This document shows positions 34,021-42,590 of a stretch of DNA of 64,000 nt, one piece after another; the stretch's first letter is position 1, and every line of letters starts with the position of its first letter. Location: contig NZ_BOMM01000047.1 of assembly GCF_016862195.1 (NCBI RefSeq), positions 248,001-312,000 of the forward strand, read 5' to 3'. The position numbers and the translations under genes were made by a program. Origin of the DNA: Paractinoplanes ferrugineus (lineage in GTDB: Bacteria > Actinomycetota > Actinomycetes > Mycobacteriales > Micromonosporaceae). The notes beneath the pieces were generated by a model. The model did no database searches. It was given only the letters and a program-made list of their open reading frames with translations, and was not told where the DNA came from.

Positions 34021-37000
34021 GTGAACGAGCCGCCCCACGGCATGCCCGTCCATGATCCGCTCGAAGATCCGGGCAGGTTACGTGCGCTGCGGACGTCCGG
34101 GCTGATCGGGGTAGCCGCGGTCCCGGCACTGGACCGGCTGACGGACCTCGCCGCCCGACTTGTCAAGGCGCCGGTTGCGGCCGTCTCGCTGGTGTCCGAC
34201 ACGACGCATGTCTTCCGGTCGGCGCACGGGTTGCCGGGGGTCCGGGAGCTGCCGCTGGCGCACTCGTACTGCCGGTTGGTGGTGCGGGACGGGCAGCCGG
34301 TGGTGATCACCGACGCGCGCACCGACAAGCGGGTCGCCGGCAACGCGGCGATTGAGCGGTACGCCGCGGTCGCGTACGCGGGTGTCCCGGTGCGCACGCC
34401 GGCGGGATGGGTACTCGGCTCGTTCTGTGTCATCGACTCCCGGCCCCGGCAGTGGACGCCCGACGAACTGGCCGTCCTGCGGGATCTTGCCGTGGCGGCG
34501 GAGTCGGAGATCGCCGCCCGGTCGGCGCAGGCCGAGCTGCTGCGTTCGGCGGCGCGGATGCGGGCGGTGCTCGACGGTGCCCGCGACGCCTTCATCTCGG
34601 TCGACGAGCAGGGCCGGGTGCTGGAGTGGAACACCGCGGCCGAGACGATGTTCGGCTGCCCGGCGGCCGACGCCGTGGGAAAGCCGGTCACGTCCCTGAT
34701 CCTGCCGGCCCGGCACCGGGACACGTTCCTGGCCGACCTGGCCGAGGCGGCACGGATGCCGCTGTCGGTGGCGCGGCTGCGACAATCGGTCGTCGACACC
34801 GCCGGACGGTCGCTGCTGGCCGAGGTCACGGTGCAGGCCACGACCGGCGAGCCGGCGGAATTCCATCTGTTCCTGCGCGACATCACCGTCGACGACGCGG
34901 CCGAACGGGACCGGCTGCACCGGCAGGACCAGCTCGCGGACGAGCGGACCTTCCTGCAGACCCTGCTCGACAGCCTCGACACCGGCGTGGTCGCGTGTGA
35001 CAGCGCGGGCCGGCTGAGCCTGTTCAACCGGGCGTTGCGGCAGATCCACGGAATCGACCCCACCAAGGGCGGCGGGGAGGGCTGGGCCGACAACTATCAC
35101 CTGTACGCCGAGGACGGCCGGACGCCACTGGGACCGGACCAGATCGCCTTGCGACGCGCGTTCGCCGGGGAGACGGTGAGTGGACAGAACCTCGTGGTGC
35201 AGCCCCCGGGCCGGCCACCGCGCCGATTCGTCGCCAACGCCAAGCCGATCGACAGTCCCGACGGGCGGCGACTCGGCGCCGTCGCCACGATGCACGAAGT
35301 CACCGAACAACATCATGCCGAACAGTTGCACCGAGCCCGGCACGCGGTCACTCGCGCACTGGCCGACGCCACCAACGCCGAGGACGCCGCCGCCGGCGCG
35401 GTCGCCGCCATCACCGCCACCCTGGGCTGGGCGTGCGGACAGTACTGGCAGGTCGACGAGACCCACGAACACATCGCTGCGGCCGGCACGTACTGCGACC
35501 CGGACCTGCGGGAGCCGCCCGACCCGGCGGCCTTCACGGACCTCACCGAACAGGTGTGGCGGCGCGGCACCGAGCTGTGGACCGGTTCCCCGCACCCGGG
35601 CCTCGGGGCATGCGTCGGCGTCCCGATCCGCTCCGACGACGTGGTGCTCGGCGTCCTGACCTTCGCAACCGGCGGCCGGCCGCTCTACGACGAGGGAACC
35701 TCGGCGATGCTGGACGCGGCATGCACCCATGTGGGCCGGTTCATCGAGCGCCGGCACACCGAAGACCTCACCCTCGCGCTGGCCGCCACGCGCCGCGACT
35801 TCGATCGCGTCATCGACCGGGTCAACGACTACGTCTGGACCATCGAGATCACTCCCGACGGTCGAACGCGGCCCGTCTACGCGAGCCCCGACGGTTCGGG
35901 CGTCTTCGGCACCGTGCTGCCCACCGACGCCGACATGGCCGCCGAGATGGCCGGCCGGATGCATCCGGACGACATGCCGGCCTTCGCCGCTTTCCAGCGC
36001 AAGGTGGCCGACGGGCGAACGGCCGAGATCGAATGCCGGGTACACGGCGGCGACGGCATCACCCGCTGGGTGTGGACGCGCGCCACCCCGCGCCGCGAAG
36101 GCGACCGGCTGTTCGCCGACGGGATCAGCACCAACGTCACCGAACGTCACCGCCTGGCCGATCAGCAGCGCGCGGCCACCCGAACCGCTCAGGAGGCCGA
36201 GCAACTGCTCGCCGCGGTCGGGGCGGTCTCCCGGCGGATCCGCAGCGGGGAGGACGCGCGTACCACCATCATGGCCGCCATTCAGCAGCTGGCCGACGCC
36301 GACTACGTCGGCCTGGTCGAGCCCGACTCGACCGGCCCCGGCACCGGGCTCAGCGTCACGGCGAGCATCGGCGCCCCGCTCGTCGGCACGCGGATCTCGC
36401 TCGACGAGAGCGCTGTCGCCGTCGAGGTCTACCGCGGCGCCGCGGCGATCTTCGTGCCCGACATCGCCGCCGACCCCCGCGTCTCGGTCCGGCTCCAGCA
36501 GCTCATCGACGCCCGTTCCATGCTGGCGCAGCCGGTGGTCGCCGGCGACGAGGTCGTCGCCGTGCTGATCGCCTTCTGGCGGGCGCGGGCCGAGTCGATG
36601 AGCGATCATCGGGCCCGGGCGATGGCGTTGCTCGCCGACGAGACCGCCCTGGCGATGATCCACGAACAGCTGCTGCGCCGGCTGGAGCGGATGGCGCACA
36701 CCGACACCCTCACCGGCCTGGCCAACCGCCGTACCTGGCAGACCGACCTGCCCCGGTTGTTCGCCCGAGCCCGCCGCAACCGGCAGCCGCTGACCGTCGC
36801 CATCATCGATCTCGACCACTTCAAACGCTACAACGACACCTACGGCCACCCCGCCGGCGACGACCTGCTGCGCCGCTGCGCCGCCGCGTTCACCGACGTG
36901 CTGCGCGACGGCGATCTGATCGTGCGCTGGGGCGGTGAGGAGTTCGCGGTCGCGCTCGTCGACTGCGCCGGCGACGACGCGGTCGCCGTCCTCGACCGGG

Positions 37001-37152
37001 TCCGCACCGCCAGCCCCGACGCGCAGACGTGCAGCATCGGCTACGCCACCTGGGACGGCACCGAAACCGCCGAGCGGCTGCTCAGCCGCGCCGACGAAGC
37101 GTTGTACGCGGCGAAGAGCGGGGGTCGCGACACCATCCGGGCCGCCCGCTGA
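34021..37152 (+). CDS. Multi-sensor diguanylate cyclase (GAF-PAS-PAS-GAF-PAS-GAF-GGDEF)
   Basis: A 1043-residue soluble protein. Its first roughly 720 residues have the same domain order and long stretches of near-identical sequence as the kinase at 1567-4551 (for example LLDSLDTGVVACDSAGRLSLFNRAL). Instead of HisKA it has a further GAF domain and a GGDEF domain. The GGDEF active site is GGEEF at 971-975, with an RxxD inhibitory site (RDGD, 962-965) at the correct 5-residue spacing, predicting an active, product-inhibited c-di-GMP synthase. GTG 34021 is preferred (GAGG 5 bases upstream); GTG 34003 is in frame but lacks a ribosome-binding site. It is divergent from the RsbW/SigB unit. Confidence 0.93.
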   Translation: MNEPPHGMPVHDPLEDPGRLRALRTSGLIGVAAVPALDRLTDLAARLVKAPVAAVSLVSDTTHVFRSAHGLPGVRELPLAHSYCRLVVRDGQPVVITDARTDKRVAGNAAIERYAAVAYAGVPVRTPAGWVLGSFCVIDSRPRQWTPDELAVLRDLAVAAESEIAARSAQAELLRSAARMRAVLDGARDAFISVDEQGRVLEWNTAAETMFGCPAADAVGKPVTSLILPARHRDTFLADLAEAARMPLSVARLRQSVVDTAGRSLLAEVTVQATTGEPAEFHLFLRDITVDDAAERDRLHRQDQLADERTFLQTLLDSLDTGVVACDSAGRLSLFNRALRQIHGIDPTKGGGEGWADNYHLYAEDGRTPLGPDQIALRRAFAGETVSGQNLVVQPPGRPPRRFVANAKPIDSPDGRRLGAVATMHEVTEQHHAEQLHRARHAVTRALADATNAEDAAAGAVAAITATLGWACGQYWQVDETHEHIAAAGTYCDPDLREPPDPAAFTDLTEQVWRRGTELWTGSPHPGLGACVGVPIRSDDVVLGVLTFATGGRPLYDEGTSAMLDAACTHVGRFIERRHTEDLTLALAATRRDFDRVIDRVNDYVWTIEITPDGRTRPVYASPDGSGVFGTVLPTDADMAAEMAGRMHPDDMPAFAAFQRKVADGRTAEIECRVHGGDGITRWVWTRATPRREGDRLFADGISTNVTERHRLADQQRAATRTAQEAEQLLAAVGAVSRRIRSGEDARTTIMAAIQQLADADYVGLVEPDSTGPGTGLSVTASIGAPLVGTRISLDESAVAVEVYRGAAAIFVPDIAADPRVSVRLQQLIDARSMLAQPVVAGDEVVAVLIAFWRARAESMSDHRARAMALLADETALAMIHEQLLRRLERMAHTDTLTGLANRRTWQTDLPRLFARARRNRQPLTVAIIDLDHFKRYNDTYGHPAGDDLLRRCAAAFTDVLRDGDLIVRWGGEEFAVALVDCAGDDAVAVLDRVRTASPDAQTCSIGYATWDGTETAERLLSRADEALYAAKSGGRDTIRAAR

Positions 37153-37268
37153 CCGAGTCGCCGCCCCGCCGGTCACTGCGTACCCGATCTCGGTCCTGCT
37201 GTCGTCGGCCGGCGGAGCCGCAGAGACGTCGCTCGGCGGCACGCCGGAGGCGTCGGCGATGCCGGCGT

Positions 37269-37937
37269 TCAGCCCCCGATGGCGGCGAGCCGGATTCCCC
37301 GGCGGCGGATCCGCGGGCTCACCGCCGCCGTGACCAGCGGATGCCGGGCGGCGATGCGCATCAGCGAGCCGGGGTCCGCGGGCCGGCGGCGGCCGCGCAG
37401 CGAGGCGACGAACCGCCGCCCGCCGTCGAGGTCGAGGGCGACGGTCAGGGCGAGCCGCCCGCCGGGCTCCGGCGGGCTCGTCCGGTAGTCGCCGGCGACC
37501 TCGTCGAACGGCGAGACGTAGAAGCCCATCGGTGTCTCGGCCGGGCCGCGCGTGTCGGTGTGCAGCAGATAACAGTGCCGGGCGCCGTACGTGTGGTGGA
37601 CCTCGGCGATGACCGCGACGAGCCGCCCGTCGGCGTGGTGGCACCAGTACACGCTCAGCGGGTTGAACACGTGGCCGAGCACCCGGGCGTTGGTGAGCAG
37701 CCGGATCGCCCCGCCGGCCAGGTCGATGCCGTGCCCGGCCAGGTAGGCCTCGACGTTCTGCCGGATGCTCGCGGCCGGGTCGCCGAAGTGGTCCGCCGCC
37801 CGGAAGGACGCGAGCCACCGGTCGCGGGGCAGCTCGTCGACGTCGACGAACCACTGGTAGGTGCGGTACGAGACGGCGCGCTCGACCGGGGTGACCCGCA
37901 CGTGGCGCACGGCGCAGTCGTACAACGCGGGCCTCAC
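37269..37937 (-). CDS. DUF1365 family protein
   Basis: A 222-residue protein with DUF1365 motifs: LYDCAVRHVRVTPVERAVSY, RLLTNARVLGHVFNPLSVYW, EVHHTYGARHCYLL and ETPMGFYVSPF. In mycobacteria the homologue (Rv0448c) lies with a flavin oxidoreductase, a cyclopropane synthase-like methyltransferase and a DUF1295 protein beside sigK, and is linked to lipid modification. Here those partners are missing. The start is a GTG at 37937 whose first bases overlap the TGA of a 27-codon ORF (GTGA), so its translation depends on that ORF. A SigK-like sigma gene lies about 0.86 kb away on the other strand. Confidence 0.87.
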   Translation of the reverse strand: MRPALYDCAVRHVRVTPVERAVSYRTYQWFVDVDELPRDRWLASFRAADHFGDPAASIRQNVEAYLAGHGIDLAGGAIRLLTNARVLGHVFNPLSVYWCHHADGRLVAVIAEVHHTYGARHCYLLHTDTRGPAETPMGFYVSPFDEVAGDYRTSPPEPGGRLALTVALDLDGGRRFVASLRGRRRPADPGSLMRIAARHPLVTAAVSPRIRRRGIRLAAIGG

Positions 37938-38017
37938 CGGGTCACCCCGAGCGACCGGGCCACCGCACCGCCGGCGGCCGGCCGGGCATCGGCACCGATG
38001 ACGGCTACCGTTCGCAT
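37934..38017 (-). CDS. 27-codon ORF coupled to DUF1365; possible remnant of an FAD oxidoreductase
   Basis: ATG 38017 has GGGGAG 5 bases upstream. The product starts MRTVAVIGADARPAAGG and ends ARSLGVTR before a TGA that overlaps the DUF1365 GTG. The opening looks like the start of a Rossmann dinucleotide fold (VAVIGxG), as in the FAD/NAD(P) oxidoreductase that normally precedes DUF1365 in this conserved neighbourhood, but everything after about 27 residues is absent. I infer an internal deletion that kept the ribosome-binding site and the coupling. A regulatory leader peptide is the alternative. Confidence 0.45.
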   Translation of the reverse strand: MRTVAVIGADARPAAGGAVARSLGVTR

Positions 38018-38123
38018 AGGCTCTCCCCTCTCCTGACGCTCGACAGAAGGTGCTTCGGAGCGCGGTGGCCCGCGGATCGGTGGCGATCCGGCCCCTGTCC
38101 GGTTCCGGAGCGGAGACGTGGCG

Positions 38124-38723
38124 ATGTCACCGACAGTCGAGGTACGCGGTCCCGCCCGCGACGGCCGTGCCGTGGTCCTGCTGCTGCACGGCGGCCGGGA
38201 GCACGGCACCAGGCCGGCCCGCCGCGGTCCCGCATGGGCGCGCATGGTCCCCTTCGCCGTGGGCGCCGCGCGGGCCACCCGCGGTTCCGGCGTGGCGGTC
38301 TGGGTGCTGCGTTATCGCGTACAGGGTTGGAACGCACCCGCCGAGGACCCGGTGATCGACGCCCGCTGGGCGCTCGCCGAGGCCCGCCGCCGGCATCCGG
38401 GCGCACCGATCGTCGTGGTCGGTCACTCGATGGGCGGCCGGGTCGCGTTGCGGCTGGCCGGCGACCCGGACGTGGCCGGGGTGTGCGCGCTCGCCCCGTG
38501 GATCGAGCCGGGCGAGCCGGTGCCCGCCCAGCCGGCGCCGACATTGATCATCCACGGGTCCCGCGATCACGTCACCGACCCGGCGGCCGCCAGCTCCTAC
38601 GCCGCCCGGACAGGTGCCCGGTTCGTCCGGGTCGACGGCGACGGGCACACCATGCTGCGGCACCCGCTGGTCTGGCAGCGCCTCGTGACCGGCTTCGTCA
38701 CCGCCCCGCGCCCGCGAGGGTGA
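38124..38723 (+). CDS. Alpha/beta hydrolase
   Basis: A 199-residue hydrolase: oxyanion-hole region VVLLLHGGREHG, nucleophile elbow VVVGHSMGGRVAL with Ser, acid residue in IIHGSRDHVTDP and catalytic His in VDGDGHTML. All triad residues are visible, so it is probably an active esterase or lipase-like enzyme. No signal peptide is seen, so it is cytoplasmic. ATG 38124 has GGAG 8 bases upstream; an in-frame GTG at 38118 is close. It is divergent from the DUF1365 unit and lies 71 bases before the ECF sigma gene. Confidence 0.87.
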   Translation: MSPTVEVRGPARDGRAVVLLLHGGREHGTRPARRGPAWARMVPFAVGAARATRGSGVAVWVLRYRVQGWNAPAEDPVIDARWALAEARRRHPGAPIVVVGHSMGGRVALRLAGDPDVAGVCALAPWIEPGEPVPAQPAPTLIIHGSRDHVTDPAAASSYAARTGARFVRVDGDGHTMLRHPLVWQRLVTGFVTAPRPRG

Positions 38724-38740
38724 CCACCCATCCGGTGGGG

Positions 38741-38771
38741 GTACCGCTCCGAATACCGCCCTGAGCGGTAC
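38741..38771. promoter_or_regulatory. Inverted repeat upstream of the ECF sigma gene
   Basis: Perfect 9-bp arms, GTACCGCTC (38741-38749) and GAGCGGTAC (38763-38771), enclose 13 bases. The repeat ends 23 bases before the sigma gene ATG and starts 17 bases after the hydrolase stop. It may be an operator for the sigma/anti-sigma genes or a terminator for the hydrolase. Confidence 0.5.
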
Positions 38772-38794
38772 GTTCCGCAAGAAGGATGGCAACC

Positions 38795-39409
38795 ATGGGC
38801 GAGCGCGACACCAACCGGCGGCCCGAGCACCTCAGATCGGTGCCCGACCCGGAGCCGGCCCCGGACGCGGCAGCGTTGCTGCAGGACGTCTCCCGCGGCG
38901 ACGAGAAGGCCTTCGGCAAGCTGTACGAGCTGGTGGCGCCGCGCGTCTACGGCCTCGTCCGGCGGGTGCTGCGCGACCCGGCCCAGGCCGAGGAGGTGGC
39001 CCAGGAGGTTCTCGTCGAGGTGTGGCGCTCGGCGTCGCAGTTCGACCCGGACCGGGGCTCGCCGACCGCGTGGATCTTCACGATCGCGCACCGCCGGTCG
39101 GTCGACCGGGCCCGGGCCGAGCAGGCGTCCACCAACCGGACCGTACGCGTCGGCGCGGCCGCGATCGACACCCCGTTCGACGCGGTGGCCGAGGAGGTCG
39201 CCGTCCGCCTCGAACGCCAGCAGGTGCGGCACTGCCTGGACGAGTTGACCGAGCTCCAGCGCGAGGCGGTCACCCTGGCGTACTACAAGGGCAACACCTA
39301 CCCGCAGGTCGCCGATCTGCTCGGCGTGCCGCTCCCGACGATCAAATCGAGGATGCGTGACGGGCTGACCCGGCTGCGTGACTGCCTCTCGGTGGGGGTG
39401 GCGGCATGA
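38795..39409 (+). CDS. SigK-like ECF sigma factor
   Basis: A 204-residue ECF sigma. Region 2 at about 38-110 (AFGKLYELVAPRVYGLVRRV, EEVAQEVLVEVWRSASQFD, GSPTAWIFTIAHRRSVDRAR) and region 4 at about 145-195 (LTELQREAVTLAYYKGNTYP, QVADLLGVPLPTIKSRMRDGL). The sequence style and the RskA-like anti-sigma encoded next to it (4-base ATGA overlap) place it with the SigK group (ECF19-like). ATG 38795 has AGAAGG at suitable distance; ATG 38786 directly abuts that site. Targets in mycobacteria include secreted antigens and a disulfide-formation pair; targets here are unknown. Confidence 0.92.
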   Translation: MGERDTNRRPEHLRSVPDPEPAPDAAALLQDVSRGDEKAFGKLYELVAPRVYGLVRRVLRDPAQAEEVAQEVLVEVWRSASQFDPDRGSPTAWIFTIAHRRSVDRARAEQASTNRTVRVGAAAIDTPFDAVAEEVAVRLERQQVRHCLDELTELQREAVTLAYYKGNTYPQVADLLGVPLPTIKSRMRDGLTRLRDCLSVGVAA

Positions 39410-40146
39410 GCGCCCACGTGCACTCCCTGATCGGCGCCTATGCGCTGGACGCGGTCGACGACCTCGAGAGGGCCGCGTTCGAACGGCACCTGAGCGAGTG
39501 CGAGGACTGCCGGAGCGAGACCGCCGAACTGCGCGAGATCGCCGCCCGGCTGGCCGACGGAGCCTGGTCGGTGCCGCCGCCCGGACTGCGCGACAGCGTC
39601 ATGACCGCCATCGCGCACACCCGCCAGCTTCCGCCGGCCGAACCGGTGGCCCCGGTCACCGCGGCCCGGCCGCCACGCCGGATGCGGCTGGTCGCCGCGG
39701 CGGCGGTGCTGGCCGCGGCGGCCGCCGTCGGCGTGCCGGTCTACGCGGTGCAGGAGCATCGGATCAGCCGGGAGCGCCAGGTCGCCGAGGCCGCCAGGGC
39801 CGGCGAGGCGCGGGTCCGGGCCGTCCTCGCCGCGCCCGATCTGGTGGTACGCGAACAGCGGCTGAACAGCGGTGGCCGGGTCACGGTGGCCAGCTCCCGG
39901 CTCAGCGACGCCGGTGTGATCATGCTGGCCGCGACCGGCGCGCCGGCCCCCGGCCGGGTCTACCAGCTCTGGACGATCCGCGCCGGTAAGCCGTCGTCGG
40001 CCGGGGTGCTGGCCATCGGTCAGTCGGTGATCGTGCAGATCGTCGACGGCCTGCCGGGCTCGTCGGAGGTGGGCGTCACGGTCGAGCCCGCGCCCGGTTC
40101 GGCAACTCCGACGACGCCACTGGACGCGCTCGTGGAGCTCGCCTGA
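39406..40146 (+). CDS. RskA-like transmembrane anti-sigma factor
   Basis: A 246-residue protein. The cytoplasmic N-terminus is a zinc-binding anti-sigma domain with His-x3-Cys-x2-Cys (HLSECEDC) after HSLIGAYALDAVDDLERAAF. One transmembrane helix follows (RLVAAAAVLAAAAAVGVPVYAV), then an extracytoplasmic RskA domain (VTVASSRLSDAGVIMLAATG, RVYQLWTIRAGKPSSAGVL). It should hold the adjacent sigma factor until regulated proteolysis releases it. The 4-base overlap with the sigma gene fits equimolar production. Confidence 0.92.
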   Translation: MSAHVHSLIGAYALDAVDDLERAAFERHLSECEDCRSETAELREIAARLADGAWSVPPPGLRDSVMTAIAHTRQLPPAEPVAPVTAARPPRRMRLVAAAAVLAAAAAVGVPVYAVQEHRISRERQVAEAARAGEARVRAVLAAPDLVVREQRLNSGGRVTVASSRLSDAGVIMLAATGAPAPGRVYQLWTIRAGKPSSAGVLAIGQSVIVQIVDGLPGSSEVGVTVEPAPGSATPTTPLDALVELA

Positions 40147-40234
40147 GGTGCCTCCCGGCTCGCCGGCCCGATCGTGACCCATCCGCCCCACCGACGGTTC
40201 CGAATCCCTCCCACGCGACGGATCGGAGACGGTG

Positions 40235-41761
40235 ATGAACGACCTGGTGGGCGGCCGGTACCGGCTGCTCGAACTGGTCGGCTCGGGCGGGATGGGCCGG
40301 GTCTGGCGCGCCGAGGACCAACTCCTCCAGCGGGTCGTGGCGGTCAAGGAGATCACCGTGGCGTCCACCGCCCTGGCGGCGACCCAGACCATGCGCGAGG
40401 CCCGGGCCGCCGCCCGGCTCGACCACCCCGGCGTGATCACCGTCTACGACGTCGTCTGGCAACAGGACCGCTCGTGGCTGGTGATGGAGTACGTCGAGGC
40501 CCGTTCCCTGCAACAGGTGATCGGCGGCGAGGGGCCGCTGGCCCCCGAGGCCGCCGCCCGGGTCGGCGCCCGGGTGCTTTCCGCCCTGCGCAGCGCCCAC
40601 GCCGCCGGAGTCCTGCACCGCGACGTCAAACCGGGAAACATCCTGCTCGCCGCCGACGGGCGGATCATGCTCACCGACTTCGGCCTGGCGACCATCAGCG
40701 ATCGGTCGGGCGGCGGGCCGGACCCGCAGCTGGGTACGCCGTACTACGTGGCCCCGGAACGGCTGCGCGCCGAGGACGCGGGCGTACCGGCCGATCTCTG
40801 GTCCCTGGGCGCCACCCTCTACGCCGCGGTCGAGGGCCGGGCCCCGTTCGCCCGCGAGGACGTCCAGGCCTCCCTGCGCGCGCTGCTCGCCGACGACCCC
40901 GACCCGCCGCTGCGGGCCGGGCCCCTGGCCCCCGTGCTGCTGGCCCTGCTCGACAAGGAACCGGACCGGCGGCCCGACGCCGAACAGACCTCGGCCTGGC
41001 TGGCGGCGATCGCCGCCGGCGCGCGGATCGCCGATCCCCGGTTACCGGCGGTCGGCACGGCACCCGTCCCGGTGGCCCGGGGCCGGGCCACGGTCAGCCC
41101 GCCGAGGCGCCACCGCCGCGGGCTGGTGGTCGCCGCTCTCTCGACGACCCTGCTGGTCACCGGGGGTGGCGCGTACGCCGCCCGGGCACGGCACGCCGAG
41201 CCGGCCCGGCCCGCCACGCTGGAATCGGCCGCTCCCGCCGCGACGCCCCCGGTCCCGGCCGGTGATCTGTGCGGCACCGGCGGCGCCCGGCAGCCCGTCG
41301 CCGCGGCGACCACCCGGGTGCCGGCCGGACTGCCGGCGCGCTGGATCTGGTTTCGCGACCCGGCCGGATTCGCGCTCGCCCTGCCCACCGGCTGGCAGCG
41401 CTCCACCAGCGGCAACGAGGTCTGCTTCAGCGACCCGGCCGGGCTGCGGGCGTTCACCGTCAACCAGTCGCCGGTGCGCACCCAGCAGCCGCTCGCCTAC
41501 TGGCAGGCCCGCGAGAAGGACGGCGGGATACCCGGCTACCGGCGCGTCAGCATGGGCGTCCTGCTGCTCAAACGCGGCGGTGCCGACTGGGAGTACACCT
41601 GGCGGCCGGACTCCGACACCACGCTGCACGTACGCCGGGTCCTGGTCGCCACCACCGACGAGCGCTCCTTCCTGTTGCGCTGGAGCGTCGCCGACGCGGG
41701 CTGGACGCCGGCCCTGCCCGTACAGAAGCAGCTTGTGGATCTGTTCGCCTCCGCCCCCTGA
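40235..41761 (+). CDS. Transmembrane Ser/Thr protein kinase (PknB-like)
   Basis: A 508-residue kinase. The catalytic domain at about 8-260 has all key motifs: glycine loop LVGSGGMGRVW, ATP lysine in VVAVKEI, catalytic loop VLHRDVKPGNIL, DFG in LTDFGLA, and TPYYVAPE. One transmembrane helix (GLVVAALSTTLLVTGGGAYAA) leads to about 190 extracytoplasmic residues that contain no PASTA repeats and end in a globular domain (GFALALPTGWQRSTSGNEVC) of unknown ligand. GGAG lies 7 bases before ATG 40235. It follows the anti-sigma gene by 88 bases and precedes the CHRD/sortase pair by 25. Confidence 0.93.
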   Translation: MNDLVGGRYRLLELVGSGGMGRVWRAEDQLLQRVVAVKEITVASTALAATQTMREARAAARLDHPGVITVYDVVWQQDRSWLVMEYVEARSLQQVIGGEGPLAPEAAARVGARVLSALRSAHAAGVLHRDVKPGNILLAADGRIMLTDFGLATISDRSGGGPDPQLGTPYYVAPERLRAEDAGVPADLWSLGATLYAAVEGRAPFAREDVQASLRALLADDPDPPLRAGPLAPVLLALLDKEPDRRPDAEQTSAWLAAIAAGARIADPRLPAVGTAPVPVARGRATVSPPRRHRRGLVVAALSTTLLVTGGGAYAARARHAEPARPATLESAAPAATPPVPAGDLCGTGGARQPVAAATTRVPAGLPARWIWFRDPAGFALALPTGWQRSTSGNEVCFSDPAGLRAFTVNQSPVRTQQPLAYWQAREKDGGIPGYRRVSMGVLLLKRGGADWEYTWRPDSDTTLHVRRVLVATTDERSFLLRWSVADAGWTPALPVQKQLVDLFASAP

Positions 41762-41786
41762 TCGTCGAGCCCGGAAAGAAGACGCC

Positions 41787-42590
41787 ATGACGTTCCGCCG
41801 TGCCCTGCTCACCGCCCCGGTCGTGGCCACGCTGCTGCTGGCCACCCCGACCGCCGCGCTCGCCGACGAGAGCGTGCAGGTCAAACTGCTCGAGCTCAAC
41901 CACTCCGGGGCGAGCGGCACCGCCACGCTCACCGCCACCGACCGCGGCGACCTGCGGATCAGCATCCGATCGAGGGGCCTCGTGCCGAACTCACCGCATG
42001 CCCAGCACCTGCACGGCTCGACCGCCGGGATGGACTTCCACTGCCCCGACATGAGCGCCGACCGCGACGGCAACGGCTACGTCAGCACCGAGGAGGGCAT
42101 GCCGGTCTACGGCGACATCTTCGTCTCGCTGACCACCGCGGGTGACACCGCCAAGGCCAGCGGCCTCGCCGTCGACCGGATGCCGGTCGCCGACGCCTCC
42201 GGCAATCTGCGGTACGACCGGACCATCGCCGCCGCCGACCTGCCCCCGGGCACCGTCGAGCATCTCAAGGACCTGCACATCGTCCAGCACGGCGTGGACG
42301 CCGACGGCAACGGAAAGTACGACATGGCCGGGCTCGGCGAATCGACCCTCGCCAAGTCGGCCGGGCTCACCGGCATCCCCGAGGAGGCCACCGACCCGGC
42401 CCTGTGCGGCATGGTCTCCGGTGCCGCCGCCGGATCGGTGCCGGTCGGCGGCGTGGCCACCGGCGACGGCAGCACCCGCGACCGGGCCGCGGTCTGGTAC
42501 GGCACCGGCGGTCTGGCACTGCTCGCGGCCCTCGGCATCGTCGTGGTCACCCGCCGCCGTTCCTACGTGCCGAGCCGCAACCAGCGATGA
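41787..42590 (+). CDS. Secreted CHRD-like surface protein with EF-hand-like loop and C-terminal anchor
   Basis: A 267-residue protein with a signal peptide (RRALLTAPVVATLLLATPTAALA). The CHRD-like beta domain contains HAQHLHG and DFHCPDMSADRDGNGYVSTE, the latter with an EF-hand-type D-x-D-x-N-G loop; a second DADGNG loop lies near residue 170. The C-terminus ends in VWYGTGGLALLAALGIVVVT followed by RRRSYV, a membrane helix plus basic tail as in sortase substrates. There is no LPxTG, but PVGGVATGDGST sits just before the helix. The next gene, a class F sortase overlapping by ATGA, is the natural partner, so this is probably its cell-wall-anchored substrate. Confidence 0.85.
   Translation: MTFRRALLTAPVVATLLLATPTAALADESVQVKLLELNHSGASGTATLTATDRGDLRISIRSRGLVPNSPHAQHLHGSTAGMDFHCPDMSADRDGNGYVSTEEGMPVYGDIFVSLTTAGDTAKASGLAVDRMPVADASGNLRYDRTIAAADLPPGTVEHLKDLHIVQHGVDADGNGKYDMAGLGESTLAKSAGLTGIPEEATDPALCGMVSGAAAGSVPVGGVATGDGSTRDRAAVWYGTGGLALLAALGIVVVTRRRSYVPSRNQR

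Noticed and set aside
37269..37320. Frameshift at the DUF1365 C-terminus
   Set aside because: The protein is slightly short for the family, but the downstream alternative frames show no continuing DUF1365 sequence, so a natural stop is more likely.
34078..37854. 1258-codon minus-strand frame opposite the diguanylate cyclase
   Set aside because: Low-complexity Gly/Arg/Asp/Val repeats, antisense to a gene with intact GAF, PAS and GGDEF motifs.
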